A DNA stretch of 64,000 bases, taken from NCBI GenBank assembly GCA_964506685.1, contig CAZDMQ010000010.1, positions 1 to 64,000 on the forward strand, given 5' to 3'. Below are positions 16,822 through 26,340 of the stretch, piece after piece. The stretch comes from UBA5336 sp964506685 (GTDB lineage: Bacteria; Pseudomonadota; Alphaproteobacteria; Caulobacterales; Hyphomonadaceae). Under the pieces are notes generated by a model, which searched no databases, was not told the origin of the DNA, and saw only the letters and a list, made by a program, of their open reading frames with translations. Position numbers and translations under genes: made by a program. Every line of letters starts with the position of its first letter. The first letter of the stretch is position 1.

Positions 16822-17556
16822 TCACAGCCGCCACGATGCGCTCGGCGGGGTGTCCGGCGACAGCTGGCCAAGCCCGAACACGAAGACGCGCCCGGCGCCA
16901 AGCGCGAACGCCATCAGCCCGCCGGGGAACAGGTCAGCAATTGCCGGATCGTGCACATTCAGCCCGCCGGTAAAGGCCCCAAGCGCCGGCATAACCAGCC
17001 GTTCACCATCGGACACGAAACACCGACGCCGCACCGAGCGTCCGCGCCGCCGCACCTTCGCCGCCGGGTGGAGGTGGCCGGCGATCTCGCCGCGCGCCCC
17101 CGTCGGCTCGTGCCGGAACACCAGCGGGCCGATTTCCAGCACGCGTGTCGCCCGGCCGCCGAGATGGCGCGGCGGATCGGGATCGTGATTGCCCTCCACC
17201 CAGACCCAGTCATGGGCCGTCGTCAGTGCCTGAATGCGCGCCGTATCCCGCTCGGCCAGGCGCAGTTCCGCGCCGCGGTCATGGAAACTGTCGCCGAGCG
17301 AAATCACCGTCGCGGGCCGCAGGCGCGCGCATAGCGCCTCGACCACCGAGAGCGTCGCCCCGGTATCATAGGGCGGCAGCATCTGCCCGCGCCGCGCAAA
17401 GCTCGACCCCTTTTCGAGGTGCAGGTCGGAAACCACCAGCACGCTGCGGTCCGGCCACCAGAGCCCGCCTTCGCTGAGCGGGACCAGCCACTCGCCCGCC
17501 AGGTGGATGCGGGTCTCTCCGGCCGGCCCGGCCCTGGAATCGGCAAGCGCACTCAT
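16822..17556 (-). CDS. pdeM: PdeM-type metallophosphoesterase (ligase-associated DNA repair nuclease)
   Basis: This 244-aa calcineurin-like phosphoesterase has the conserved metal motifs SDLHLEKG, GDSFHD, GNHD and GHLHP. The sequence DLHLEKGSSFARRG is the hallmark of the PdeM family, which is normally encoded with a LigD-like or LigC ligase and an Lhr-type DEXH helicase and is linked to DNA damage response. Neither partner is next to it here, so the gene appears solitary. ATG 17556 is preferred over 17565 because GGAG lies just ahead of it. It is a cytoplasmic enzyme by its lack of any signal peptide. Confidence 0.87.
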   Translation of the reverse strand: MSALADSRAGPAGETRIHLAGEWLVPLSEGGLWWPDRSVLVVSDLHLEKGSSFARRGQMLPPYDTGATLSVVEALCARLRPATVISLGDSFHDRGAELRLAERDTARIQALTTAHDWVWVEGNHDPDPPRHLGGRATRVLEIGPLVFRHEPTGARGEIAGHLHPAAKVRRRGRSVRRRCFVSDGERLVMPALGAFTGGLNVHDPAIADLFPGGLMAFALGAGRVFVFGLGQLSPDTPPSASWRL

Positions 17557-17652
17557 CGGCTCCATGTGCGGCGCCCGGCAGCGGGGGTCAATCGCCCCGA
17601 CCTGCAGAAGCCGTGGAGAAAGCCGGCTCCGCGCCAGCCATCCCCTCGCGCC

Positions 17653-19359
17653 CTAGACGCCCTCATAGGCGAGCGAGCCCGCACGGTGCACCACGCGGAA
17701 GCTGCGCAGCACGCTTGTGCGGTAGTCCGGGCTCAGCACCGTGTCCACCGCGACATAGTCCACATCGGCATGTGCCCGCGTCAGCACGACACGGACATAG
17801 CCCTGGTGCAGGTTGTCGGTCCAGACCACCTCCTCGAGGCCCGCCTCGAACGCCCGGTCGAGCGCTTCGGCGACTTCCGGCGCCCAGCCGGTCTCGACGA
17901 AATCACCCGGTGAGCTCACCCCCGCCGTGCCGATCTCGACGCCCATGGCCGCGCCGCCGGCATCGGCCAGCCGGTTGGCCCAGAAGCTGTGGCTGTCGCC
18001 GGTGAGCACGAGCAGATCGCGCGCGCCGGCCGCCTTTGCGGTGTCGTAGAGCGCTTCCCGCGCGGCCGGATAGCCGTCCCAGGTGTCGGTGTAGAAGGGC
18101 AGATTCCACTGCGCTTTCCAGAGTAGGTTCGCCCCGGCCCCCGGCACCTCGCCGGGCGGCGGCGCGCTGACATCGACCCCCAGCGCGGCGACATCGGGCA
18201 CCAGCATCCGCGCAATCGGGGACGCATTGCCGATCAGCCGCCAGGGCTCACCGGCGGCCACCGAAGCGGCCAGCCCGTCACCGAGGTGGGCCGCCATCTC
18301 CGGCGAGATCATGGTCCGCGCCGGATCGCCGATCACCCCGGTCATGAAGGCGTCGCGTTCGGCTTCGGTCGTGATCTGCGCGACCCAGGGCCCGTAATCG
18401 ACCTGCTCGCTGCGTCCGGTATGGCGGGTTTCCAGCGTCACCAGCGTCGCGAGGTCGCCGAAGCGATAGGTGCGCCAGAACTGTTCCCGGCGCCGGCCGG
18501 CTTCGGGCTCGCGGATCGGCATCCATTCGTAATAGGCCTGCAGCGAGGCGGCCCGCCGCTCTTCCCAGTCGCCCTCGGCGCCGGGCTGGTGGTTCTGCGC
18601 CCCGCCCATCCAGGGATTGTTGGTCGATTCATGGTCGTCCCAGCAGCACAGCAGCGGCTTCACCGCATGCATGGCCAGCGAGCCGGCGTCGCGCTTGTAC
18701 TGCGCATGGCGCATCCGGTAGTCCGCCAGCGTGACGATCTCGCGGGCCGGCGCATGGGTCCGCCCGATGGCTGCAGCCGTCTCATGTCCCCAGCCGTCGG
18801 TGCCGCCATATTCGTAGATATAGTCGCCCGTGTGCAGGACGACATCGATCGCTTCGTCCCGGGCGATGGCGTCATAGGCATTGAAGAAGCCGAAGGCGAA
18901 GTTGGAGCACGAGACCAGCGCGATGCCGAGCCGGTCGAGCCTGCCCAGCGGAAGGGTCATCGTGCGCCCCGTCGGCGAGACCGCGTCACCCGCAAGGAAG
19001 CGATAGGCATAGCGCGTCCCCGGCTGCAGTCCGCCCGCCACCGCCTTCACGGTGAAGTCCCGGCCTGCATCGGTGGTGACCTCGCCCCCGGCGACAACCC
19101 GCGCAAAGTCCGCATCCTCGGCCAACTGCCAGCGCACGGTCACGGGACCGTCGCCCTCGGGCTCCACCCGCGTCCAGAGCACAAGACTGGTCGCATCGGG
19201 GTCCCCGCTGGCCACGCCATGGCGGAACACCGGCGAGGACACCGCGTCCGCCAGCGCCGGTCGCGCGTCGGGGCCCGGCCCGGCGCATCCGCCCGCACCC
19301 AGCCCTGTCCCCGCCGCGCCCGCCAGGACCAGTGCCGCTCGTCTCGTGATCGCCGTCAT
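17653..19359 (-). CDS. phoD: PhoD-family alkaline phosphatase (Tat-exported)
   Basis: The 568-aa precursor starts MTAITRRAALVLAGAAG, a twin-arginine signal that continues into a lipobox-like GGCAG, so it is exported folded and may be lipid-anchored. The PhoD core motifs are SCSNFAFGFFNAYDAI, LHTGDYIYEYGG, WDDHESTNNPW and LTGDSHSFWAN, providing the Ca/Fe ligands. PhoD hydrolyses phosphodiesters and phosphomonoesters and is typically made under phosphate limitation. It lies 103 nt after a TonB-dependent receptor on the same strand with a strong hairpin between them. A possible Pho box lies upstream of that receptor. Confidence 0.93.
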   Translation of the reverse strand: MTAITRRAALVLAGAAGTGLGAGGCAGPGPDARPALADAVSSPVFRHGVASGDPDATSLVLWTRVEPEGDGPVTVRWQLAEDADFARVVAGGEVTTDAGRDFTVKAVAGGLQPGTRYAYRFLAGDAVSPTGRTMTLPLGRLDRLGIALVSCSNFAFGFFNAYDAIARDEAIDVVLHTGDYIYEYGGTDGWGHETAAAIGRTHAPAREIVTLADYRMRHAQYKRDAGSLAMHAVKPLLCCWDDHESTNNPWMGGAQNHQPGAEGDWEERRAASLQAYYEWMPIREPEAGRRREQFWRTYRFGDLATLVTLETRHTGRSEQVDYGPWVAQITTEAERDAFMTGVIGDPARTMISPEMAAHLGDGLAASVAAGEPWRLIGNASPIARMLVPDVAALGVDVSAPPPGEVPGAGANLLWKAQWNLPFYTDTWDGYPAAREALYDTAKAAGARDLLVLTGDSHSFWANRLADAGGAAMGVEIGTAGVSSPGDFVETGWAPEVAEALDRAFEAGLEEVVWTDNLHQGYVRVVLTRAHADVDYVAVDTVLSPDYRTSVLRSFRVVHRAGSLAYEGV

Positions 19360-19396
19360 CGCCGTCCGCCCTCCCATGGGGTCCAACTTTCAGGAT

Positions 19397-19426
19397 GGCG
19401 GCCGCAGGGCGTATCCTGCGGCCGCC
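19397..19426 (-). terminator. Hairpin after the TonB-dependent receptor gene
   Basis: A perfect 12-bp inverted repeat, GGCGGCCGCAGG (19397-19408) with CCTGCGGCCGCC (19415-19426), is separated by 6 nt. No T-tract follows on the minus strand, so it may attenuate or protect the receptor mRNA rather than end it completely. Confidence 0.6.
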
Positions 19427-19462
19427 ACCGGTCTTGTCTTGTCCGATCGCGTCCAGGCCGGC

Positions 19463-21883
19463 CTAGAAGTCGGCCGTGACCGTGAACACCACGGTCCGCG
19501 GCGCGGAGATCCAGGCCCCGCCCCCGGAAATACCGGCGATCCAGTCCTCGTCGAACACGTTGTTCACCGTCAGGCGGAATTCGAGATTGGACAACTCCTC
19601 GGAGATGGCATCGCCATAGACACCGGCATAAAGGTCGGAGTCGTAGTAGCTTTCCGCCGTCCAGGTGTTGGCAAGATCCACGAACCGGTCATCGATCCAC
19701 TTGGTCGAAATGCCGGCGAAGAAATTGTCCTGGCTCCAGTCGGCCGAGACCACGAACATGTTCTCGGCAATCCCCGGCACCTGGTTGCCGACGGCAATGC
19801 CGGCCGCCCCGTCCAGTTCCGCGTCACCGGTGCCAAGGATGGTCGCATCGATGTTCGAATAGGTCGCATAGAGCGACAGGCTTTCGGTGGCGAGGATCTC
19901 GCCGGCCAGTTCGAAGCCGGAGCTGTCGATCCCACCGCCATTGATGAACCCGCCATTCGACGCCTCGAGGAAGTCGATCCCGTCGACGCTCTCGGTCGGC
20001 GCGGGGAACAGCCGGTTCTCGAAAGTGGAGTCGAAATAGACGACCGAGCCCCGGATCCGGTTGCCGGCATAGCGCACGCCCGCCTCGAAATTCTCCGCCG
20101 TCTCGGGATCGGGCACCTCGATCAGGATATTGCCATTGGCATCCTCGGAGAAGGAGAAGACCTCCAGCACCGTGTCGGGAATGGACTTGAAGTTCTCGGC
20201 ATAGCCGGCGAACACCTCAAGACCGTCCACCTGGCCCGGCGTCCAGGACGCGCCGCCCGAGAACAGCACATCGGATTCGACATCGAGGGAGAAGTTGCCC
20301 GCCGGATCGGTCGGGTTGAACAGGTCCGCCCGCTCGACCTCGTTGTTGAACTGCTTCGCGCCGAGACGGACCGCGAGGTCGCCGAACCGCACCACGTCCT
20401 CGACATACCACTTGAAGGTGGTCTGCGGGAATTCCCGATTGTACTGGACCCAGTAGGCCAGCTCGTCATACTCGAAGCCGACCCGGGCATCGGTGATCTT
20501 GTGCCAGTCGCGATACTCGTAGCGGGTGGCGTCCTCATACCACAGCCCGCCGCGCAGCTCGTTCTCGACCGCGCCGAACGTCGCTTCCCAGCTCACATCG
20601 CCGTAAAGGCCGGTCCGCTCCTTCTGGTAGTGCGTGTGCCGGTAGGAATGGGCCGGGATCGAATTGCGCGGGTAGCAGGCCGGATCGGAGGCCGGGCCCG
20701 TGCCGCCATAGGGGAAGGTGATCGAGGACACGCACCCCTCTTCCGGAGCGAGCAGCACCCCGGTCGGATCGACAAAGAAGATCTGGCCCAGGAACGGCCC
20801 GCCCAGCACGCGCTCGCCGCCGAGGAACTCGGTCTCTGGCTGGCCAGCCAGCGTGTCCTCGAGCCCGACATTCACGACATAGGGCGGCACCCAGTCGCCG
20901 CGCCCGTCATTGTCGTGGCGATAGACCCCGCCCTCGACATTTACCCCTTCCCAGAGTTCGCGCTCGGCAATCAGGTAGGTGAAGAAATTCTCGCGCAGCG
21001 TCGACCAGCCGCGGCGATAGAGCTGGTTCACGTATGGGATCGGGCCCCATTCGCCGATCAGGCGGTCCCAGTTCGGGTTCTCCTCCCATTCGGCCTCGGA
21101 GAACAGGCGCTGGTAATTGTCCTCCTGAGCGTCGTCATAGGAAATGTAACCGGTCCAGTTGATGCCGAACAGGCCGCTCTCGACCTTCGCTGCGAAATGG
21201 TCCCGCTGGTTCTGGGCCGAGCCTTCCATGAAATCGGTGGCGGTCTGGGTCGACAGCGACACCCAGAATTTCGTCGTGCCGTCGCCGATCAGCCCGCTGT
21301 CATAGCGGCCATAAAGGCGCTGGGCGTCGAAATCGCCGAGCGAGGCCGAGACCCGCACGCGGCGCTCGTCTTCCGGCGACTGGGTGGTGAAGTTCAGCGT
21401 CCCGCCAAGCGCCTCGTTGGACCGGCTGGCAATGTCCGCAGTGCCCTGGGAGACCTCGATCGCCCCGGCATTCTGGGTATCGATATAGCGGTTGGCCTTC
21501 GCGCCGCCGCCATAATTCGACCCGCCATTCGGCAGCCCGTCAATCGTGATGCCGAGCTGCTGCTGGCCGAGATTGTTCTGGAAGCCGCGCACCGCGACCC
21601 CGGTCGACCAGTCGTCGAAGCCGAACGCATCGCCTTCCTGGACCTGCACGCCGGGCAGGTTGTCGACCTGGGCGAGAACGCTGGTCACCGGCGATTGCTG
21701 CCGCGCCATGGCCTCGGTCGATTCGGCGGAGGAATAGGTCTGCGCCTGGCCGGTGACGATGATGGCCTCGAGCTCCCGCGCCGTTTCCGGGGCTGGAACG
21801 TCGCCGGCCTGCTGGGCGCCCGCATGGAATCCGAGCACGAGTCCGGTGCCGGCCAACAGGCCGGTCTTCATGTAAGCTTTCAT
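19463..21883 (-). CDS. TonB-dependent outer-membrane receptor
   Basis: The 806-aa protein has a signal peptide (MKAYMKTGLLAGTGLVLGFHAGA), a TonB-box-like IIVTGQA region, a plug domain (NLPGVQVQEGD; VRGFQNNLGQQQLGITIDGL), and a 22-strand-type barrel ending in Phe (VVFTVTADF). Such receptors import scarce ligands using TonB energy. The ligand is not evident. Location before phoD hints at a phosphate-linked substrate, while the plug resembles the large family of Caulobacterales/Sphingomonadales receptors. ATG 21883 is chosen for its GAGGGGA Shine-Dalgarno and the signal peptide that follows; the longer frame adds a non-signal leader. Confidence 0.92.
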   Translation of the reverse strand: MKAYMKTGLLAGTGLVLGFHAGAQQAGDVPAPETARELEAIIVTGQAQTYSSAESTEAMARQQSPVTSVLAQVDNLPGVQVQEGDAFGFDDWSTGVAVRGFQNNLGQQQLGITIDGLPNGGSNYGGGAKANRYIDTQNAGAIEVSQGTADIASRSNEALGGTLNFTTQSPEDERRVRVSASLGDFDAQRLYGRYDSGLIGDGTTKFWVSLSTQTATDFMEGSAQNQRDHFAAKVESGLFGINWTGYISYDDAQEDNYQRLFSEAEWEENPNWDRLIGEWGPIPYVNQLYRRGWSTLRENFFTYLIAERELWEGVNVEGGVYRHDNDGRGDWVPPYVVNVGLEDTLAGQPETEFLGGERVLGGPFLGQIFFVDPTGVLLAPEEGCVSSITFPYGGTGPASDPACYPRNSIPAHSYRHTHYQKERTGLYGDVSWEATFGAVENELRGGLWYEDATRYEYRDWHKITDARVGFEYDELAYWVQYNREFPQTTFKWYVEDVVRFGDLAVRLGAKQFNNEVERADLFNPTDPAGNFSLDVESDVLFSGGASWTPGQVDGLEVFAGYAENFKSIPDTVLEVFSFSEDANGNILIEVPDPETAENFEAGVRYAGNRIRGSVVYFDSTFENRLFPAPTESVDGIDFLEASNGGFINGGGIDSSGFELAGEILATESLSLYATYSNIDATILGTGDAELDGAAGIAVGNQVPGIAENMFVVSADWSQDNFFAGISTKWIDDRFVDLANTWTAESYYDSDLYAGVYGDAISEELSNLEFRLTVNNVFDEDWIAGISGGGAWISAPRTVVFTVTADF

Positions 21884-21977
21884 TTTCCCCTCGCTGTTCG
21901 CGCCGCCTCGAAAAGGTTCGGGCAGCGTGTGCGACCGGGGCGATAGCCTCTGTTCGCGACAGGATGATGACGGTTGC

Positions 21978-21995
21978 GGTACAAATTCGTTACAG
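21978..21995 (-). promoter_or_regulatory. Possible Pho box upstream of the TonB receptor-phoD pair
   Basis: The minus strand reads CTGTAAC-GAAT-TTGTACC, two 7-bp half-sites with the 4-bp spacing of a PhoB box. The first half matches CTGTCAT in five of seven positions, the second poorly. It lies about 95 nt before the receptor ATG. Confidence 0.35.
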
Positions 21996-22112
21996 CCGCC
22001 ACCGCTGCCGCGATGCACCGCTCCGCCTACGGATCAGCCTGCGCCCTGACATCCCGGCGACCGGCCGGCGCGCCGAAAATTGCTCAGCAGGCCCACCTTT
22101 TTCGCGTCCCCG

Positions 22113-23453
22113 TCAACGCGTGTCCCGGGCCGCCTGCATCGCCCGCACCGCCCGGCGGTCCTGGCCCTGCCGCCGCCGTACCGCCTTCATGAGGCCGAGC
22201 CGCAGGTCCGGCGCCCTCCCCCCCGCAAGGCGGTCGATCTGCTCGTAATACCAGGCCTGGGCGCCGAGGCCGTTGAGCATCTTGACCCCCCCGATCGGCG
22301 AGGCCGGACCCAGCAGGCGCGTCGGCCCCAGCCGCAACCGGTCCTCCCAGCGCTCGGCCGCCGCCGTCTCGCCCGACAACAGCGCACTCGGCAGGTCGGG
22401 GTCGACACATAGCGGCCGGCCCAGCCCGATGAGGTCGACCGCCTCGTCGGCCAGCGCGGCATCCATCGCCGCGCGCGAGCGGAACCCACCCGTCACCATC
22501 ACCGGCATCGCTGCCTCGGCCTTCACCGCGCGGGCATAATCGAGAAAATAGGCTTCCCGCTGGCGGGTGCTCTCGCTCCGCTCTCGGAGCGGGTCGTGGG
22601 CCGGCTTCAGCCCGTCCTGGCCCATCATCTGGGGCTGCTCATAGGAGCCGCCGGACACCTCCAGGAGATCGATCCCGAGCCGGTTCAGCCTCTCGACAAC
22701 GCCGAGGCAGTCGGCCTGGCTGAACCCGCCCTTCTGGAAATCCGACGAGTTGAGCTTTACCGACAGCGTGAAGTCCGGCCCGCAGCGGGCGCGGATCGCT
22801 GCGACGACCTCGCACAACAGTCGCGCCCGGCCGGCCAGGTCTCCGCCCCAGCCATCGGTGCGGCGATTGGCCAGCGGGCTCAGGAAGGACGAGATCAGGT
22901 AGCCATGCGCGGCATGCACCTGCACTCCGTCGAAACCGGCGGCCAGGGCCACCGCGGCCGCATCGGCGAAAGCCTCGACCAGGCCCGTGATCTCCACGAC
23001 GCTCAGTGCCCGCGGCATCCCGAACACCTTGCCCGGCAGCGCGACCGGCACGGCGCTCGGCGCGCCCGGCTCGGCATTGATCCGCGCCGGGGTCTGCCGG
23101 CCGGCATGGCTGAGCTGCATCAGCACCGGCGCGCCGCCCGACTTTGCCGCCCTGGCCCAGTCCGCCAGCGCCATCTTCTGCAGGTTCGACTGCGGCCCCG
23201 TGATCACCACATTGCCCGGCCGTTCGAGATGGTCCGGATCGACCTGCACATTGCCGGTGATCATCAGCCCGATGCCGCCGGCTGCCCAGCGGCGATAAAG
23301 GGTGACATGCCCGAGCGTGGCCCGCCCCCCGGCATCGGCAAGCCCTTCGGTCATCGCCGCCTTGGCGAGGCGGTTGGGCAGGGTGAGACCGCTCGGAAGG
23401 GTCAGCGGTGTATCGATCGTCCGGGCGGCGGGAACCGCTGCACTGTCGGGCAT
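22113..23453 (-). CDS. NADH:flavin oxidoreductase, old yellow enzyme family
   Basis: This 446-aa FMN-dependent TIM-barrel oxidoreductase shows family motifs: LPNRLAKAAMTEGLAD near the N-terminus, LMQLSHAGRQT, VQVHAAHGYLISSFLSPLAN with the substrate-binding His pair, and NRRTDGWGG. Further C-terminal segments such as MVTGGFRSRAAMDAAL and LIGLGRPLCVDPDLP complete the phosphate-binding region. There is no fused FAD/NAD domain, so it is a short OYE type. The ATG at 23453 has GAGGAG 10 nt upstream. The physiological substrate is unknown (typically alpha,beta-unsaturated carbonyls). It ends close to the divergent receptor gene and starts upstream of the divergent parE. Confidence 0.9.
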   Translation of the reverse strand: MPDSAAVPAARTIDTPLTLPSGLTLPNRLAKAAMTEGLADAGGRATLGHVTLYRRWAAGGIGLMITGNVQVDPDHLERPGNVVITGPQSNLQKMALADWARAAKSGGAPVLMQLSHAGRQTPARINAEPGAPSAVPVALPGKVFGMPRALSVVEITGLVEAFADAAAVALAAGFDGVQVHAAHGYLISSFLSPLANRRTDGWGGDLAGRARLLCEVVAAIRARCGPDFTLSVKLNSSDFQKGGFSQADCLGVVERLNRLGIDLLEVSGGSYEQPQMMGQDGLKPAHDPLRERSESTRQREAYFLDYARAVKAEAAMPVMVTGGFRSRAAMDAALADEAVDLIGLGRPLCVDPDLPSALLSGETAAAERWEDRLRLGPTRLLGPASPIGGVKMLNGLGAQAWYYEQIDRLAGGRAPDLRLGLMKAVRRRQGQDRRAVRAMQAARDTR

Positions 23454-23815
23454 GGGGCCGGCTCCTCTTCGGGGTGAAGGCAAGGCTCCCTTTCCTATCG
23501 CGTCGATTCCGGTCTTTCCAGCCGCCCGGCACCGTTCCGGCAGCCCGGCGCCCACCCCGGCCGTGCCCCGCCATATGTCCCGCCATATGCGCCGCCATAC
23601 ACCTCGCCAGGGACCCGACGGCCGGCGAGACCACTGACGACAGCCGCGCAGCCGCTTGTCCGCGCCGCCGAGTCAGGTCTCTCTTCCGGCCTGTTCGCCG
23701 CCATCGGGACGGCGGGCACGGGTCCAGGATTAAGGCGCTGTTCAGCATTTCGGCGACTTTTTCCGGGATCAGTGCTTCTGCGTCCGTTCAGACCCCATAT
23801 AAGGAGACGAGACCC

Positions 23816-25840
23816 GTGTCCGCCGCAAAGAAAGACCTGTTCGATCACATGACCACGCCAGAAGGAGGGGACAGCGCGGGCACGGCCACCGGCAGCTATT
23901 CGGCCAAGGATATCGAGGTCCTCGAAGGGCTGGAACCGGTCCGCATGCGTCCCGGCATGTACATCGGCGGCACCGACGAGCGCGCCTATCATCACCTCTT
24001 CGCCGAGGTACTGGACAATTCCATGGACGAGGCGACCGCGGGCCATGCCTCCCGGATCGAGGTCCATCTCGCCGCCGACGGCACCCTCGCGGTCACCGAC
24101 AATGGCCGCGGCATCCCGGTCGACCCCCACCCCAAATATCCCGACAAATCCGCCCTCGAAGTCATCATGACCACGCTGCATGCAGGGGGGAAATTCTCCA
24201 ACAAGTCCTACGAGACCGCCGGCGGCCTGCACGGGGTCGGCATTTCCGTCGTCAACGCCCTGTCCGAACGGGTCGAGGTCGAGGTCGCCCGCGAGAAGAA
24301 GCTCTACGTCCAGGCCTTCGAGCGCGGCGTCCCGGCAGGGCCGCTGGAGCGTCGTGGCCCCGCCCCGAACCGCCGCGGCACCACGGTCCGTTTCCGTCCT
24401 GACCCGGAGATCTTCGGCGACAAGCTGCGCTTCAAGCCCGCCCGCCTGTTCCAGATGACCCGGTCCAAGGCCTATCTCTATCGCGGCGTGGAAGTGCGCT
24501 GGAGCTGCGACCCGGCCTGCCTGCCCGAGGGCTCGAAGGTGCCGGCCGAAGCGGTCCTCTCCTACCCCAACGGCCTCGCCGACCAGCTCACCGAGGTGTT
24601 CGGCGACAAGGACACCATCACCGAGGCCCCCTTCACCGGGCTCGTCGAACTCGAAGAGGGCAAGGTCGAATGGGCGATCGCCTGGACCCATGCCGGCTTC
24701 GGCGAGGCCGATGGCTTCGCCCGCTCCTACTGCAACACGATCCCGACCCCCGATGGCGGCACCCATGAGGCCGGCTTCCGCTCCGCCATCACCAAGGGGA
24801 TCCGCAATTTCGGCGAGCTGACGAACCAGAAGAAGACGGCCCAGCTCACCGCCGACGACATCATGAGCCATGCCGGCCTGCTGCTCTCGGTGTTCATCCG
24901 CAACCCCGAATTCGTCGGCCAGACCAAGGACAAGCTCTCCACCACCGCCGCCTTCCGCCTCGTCGAGAACGCCGTCCGCGACCGTTTCGACCACTGGCTC
25001 ACCGCCTCGCCCAAGGAAGCCGAGAAGCTCTTCACCTGGGCCATGGACCGGGCCGAGGAACGCGCCCGCCGGCGCAAGGCCAAGGAGGTCGAGCGCAAGA
25101 CCGCGACCAAGCGACTGCGCCTGCCCGGCAAGCTCGCCGACTGCGCTGACCGCGGCCCCGAGGGCACCGAACTGTTTCTCGTCGAGGGCGATTCGGCCGG
25201 CGGCTCGGCCAAGCAGGCCCGCAATCGCAAGACCCAGGCGATCCTGCCCCTGCGCGGCAAGATCCTGAACGTCGCCTCCGCCTCGGACGACAAGCTGATG
25301 AAGAATGCCGAGCTCGGCGATCTCTCCCTCGCCCTCGGCACCCCGCTGGGCCGCGCCTTCGATGTCGACCAGCTGCGCTATGAGCGCATCATCATCATGA
25401 CCGACGCCGATGTCGACGGCGCGCATATCGCCGCCCTGCTCATCACCTTCTTCTACAAGCTCTGCCCGGGCCTGGTCGAGAGCGGCCGGCTGTTCCTCGC
25501 CCTGCCCCCGCTCTACCGCCTGAGCCACAAGGGCAAGACCGTCTACGCCATGGACGATGCAGAAAAGACGCAAAAGCTCGCCACCGAATTTGCCGCCAAT
25601 GCCAAGGTCGAGCTCGGCCGCTTCAAGGGCCTCGGCGAGATGAATCCCGGCCAGCTCAAGGAAACCACCATGGACCCGGCGACGCGCACCCTGGCCCGCG
25701 TCACCCTGCCCGACGGGGTCGACAGCATGGACGAGATCAGCCCTGCCGAGCTGATCGAGACCCTCATGGGCCGCCGCCCCGAACTGCGCTTCCAGTTCAT
25801 CCAGGACAATGCCAGCTTCGTCGAGGAACTCGACATCTGA
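23816..25840 (+). CDS. parE: DNA topoisomerase IV subunit B
   Basis: This 674-aa GHKL ATPase and TOPRIM subunit of topoisomerase IV decatenates daughter chromosomes. The ATP site (VLDNSMDEA, DNGRGIPVD, GGLHGVGISVVNALS) lies in residues 50-150, and the TOPRIM motifs (LFLVEGDSAGGSAKQARNR and TDADVDGAHI) lie further on. PGMYIGGTDERAYHHL and the short C-terminus favour ParE over GyrB. The start is a GTG at 23816 with AAGGAGA nine nt upstream; the open frame extends upstream through non-coding sequence. ParC is not in the window. Confidence 0.93.
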   Translation: MSAAKKDLFDHMTTPEGGDSAGTATGSYSAKDIEVLEGLEPVRMRPGMYIGGTDERAYHHLFAEVLDNSMDEATAGHASRIEVHLAADGTLAVTDNGRGIPVDPHPKYPDKSALEVIMTTLHAGGKFSNKSYETAGGLHGVGISVVNALSERVEVEVAREKKLYVQAFERGVPAGPLERRGPAPNRRGTTVRFRPDPEIFGDKLRFKPARLFQMTRSKAYLYRGVEVRWSCDPACLPEGSKVPAEAVLSYPNGLADQLTEVFGDKDTITEAPFTGLVELEEGKVEWAIAWTHAGFGEADGFARSYCNTIPTPDGGTHEAGFRSAITKGIRNFGELTNQKKTAQLTADDIMSHAGLLLSVFIRNPEFVGQTKDKLSTTAAFRLVENAVRDRFDHWLTASPKEAEKLFTWAMDRAEERARRRKAKEVERKTATKRLRLPGKLADCADRGPEGTELFLVEGDSAGGSAKQARNRKTQAILPLRGKILNVASASDDKLMKNAELGDLSLALGTPLGRAFDVDQLRYERIIIMTDADVDGAHIAALLITFFYKLCPGLVESGRLFLALPPLYRLSHKGKTVYAMDDAEKTQKLATEFAANAKVELGRFKGLGEMNPGQLKETTMDPATRTLARVTLPDGVDSMDEISPAELIETLMGRRPELRFQFIQDNASFVEELDI

Positions 25841-25970
25841 GCCGCCGCGTCTCCGCAGGCAAGGTCGATGCGGGCATCGACCGGGGATTACGACGCCTCC
25901 CTGGCGCAAAAGGCCAGTGCTCAGGCGGTTCAAATTCGGAAGATAGCGCTTTAGCGCCTGCCCCTCTCCC

Positions 25971-26276
25971 ATCGCCCGTTTCGACGCCTGTCGGTTTCTC
26001 GGCCGCTCCATACCCCTATTGTCGATGTGCAGGCCGATCTGCTGTCGGACCTTGCAAGCCGTGTGGTCGTTTCACTTCTTCCCCTGCCTGACGTCCCCGC
26101 CGCCCGCCTGCCGAGGCTGAAACCTGTCCTGAATATCGCCGGCAGGGACGATGTGTTCATGGCGACGGACCTGGCCGCAGTCCCCGAGTCCCAACCTTAG
26201 TGAACGCGTCACGAACCTCGAGGACGAGGATCGCGATGTGATCACCGGCGCGCTCGTCTTCCTGTTCCAGGATTTC
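25971..26276 (+). pseudogene. ccdB: Decayed ccdB toxin gene (lost start, two frameshifts, lost stop)
   Basis: Three consecutive frames together give a recognisable CcdB. ATCGCCCGTTTCGAC (25971) reads IARFD, where CcdB starts MARFD, so the ATG has become ATC. A shift near 26018 brings VDVQADLLSDLASRVVVSLL, the diagnostic CcdB strand-helix, continuing through RLKPVLNI and MATDLAAVPES. That frame hits TAG at 26198-26200. The +1 frame then continues ERVTNLEDEDRDVITGALVF to FQDF, the usual CcdB C-terminus, where the stop appears to be CGA. No CcdA antitoxin is recognisable in 25841-25970. CcdB poisons DNA gyrase; this copy cannot make protein. Confidence 0.72.
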
Positions 26277-26340
26277 CGAGCGCTGTGGGACAGCGCCGTT
26301 CCCGTCCCCGCTGCGAATTTCCAGGGTATGATCGGTCGCC

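Noticed and set aside
23408..23815. In-frame upstream extension of parE (136 codons)
   Set aside because: Composition and content are non-coding, and a GTG with an AAGGAGA signal at 23816 matches the known ParE N-terminus.
25925..25945. GGTTCAAATTCGG resembling a tRNA T-loop
   Set aside because: No acceptor, D or anticodon arm can be built around it.
25841..25970. Possible ccdA remnant before the ccdB relic
   Set aside because: I could not assemble a CcdA-like sequence in any frame.
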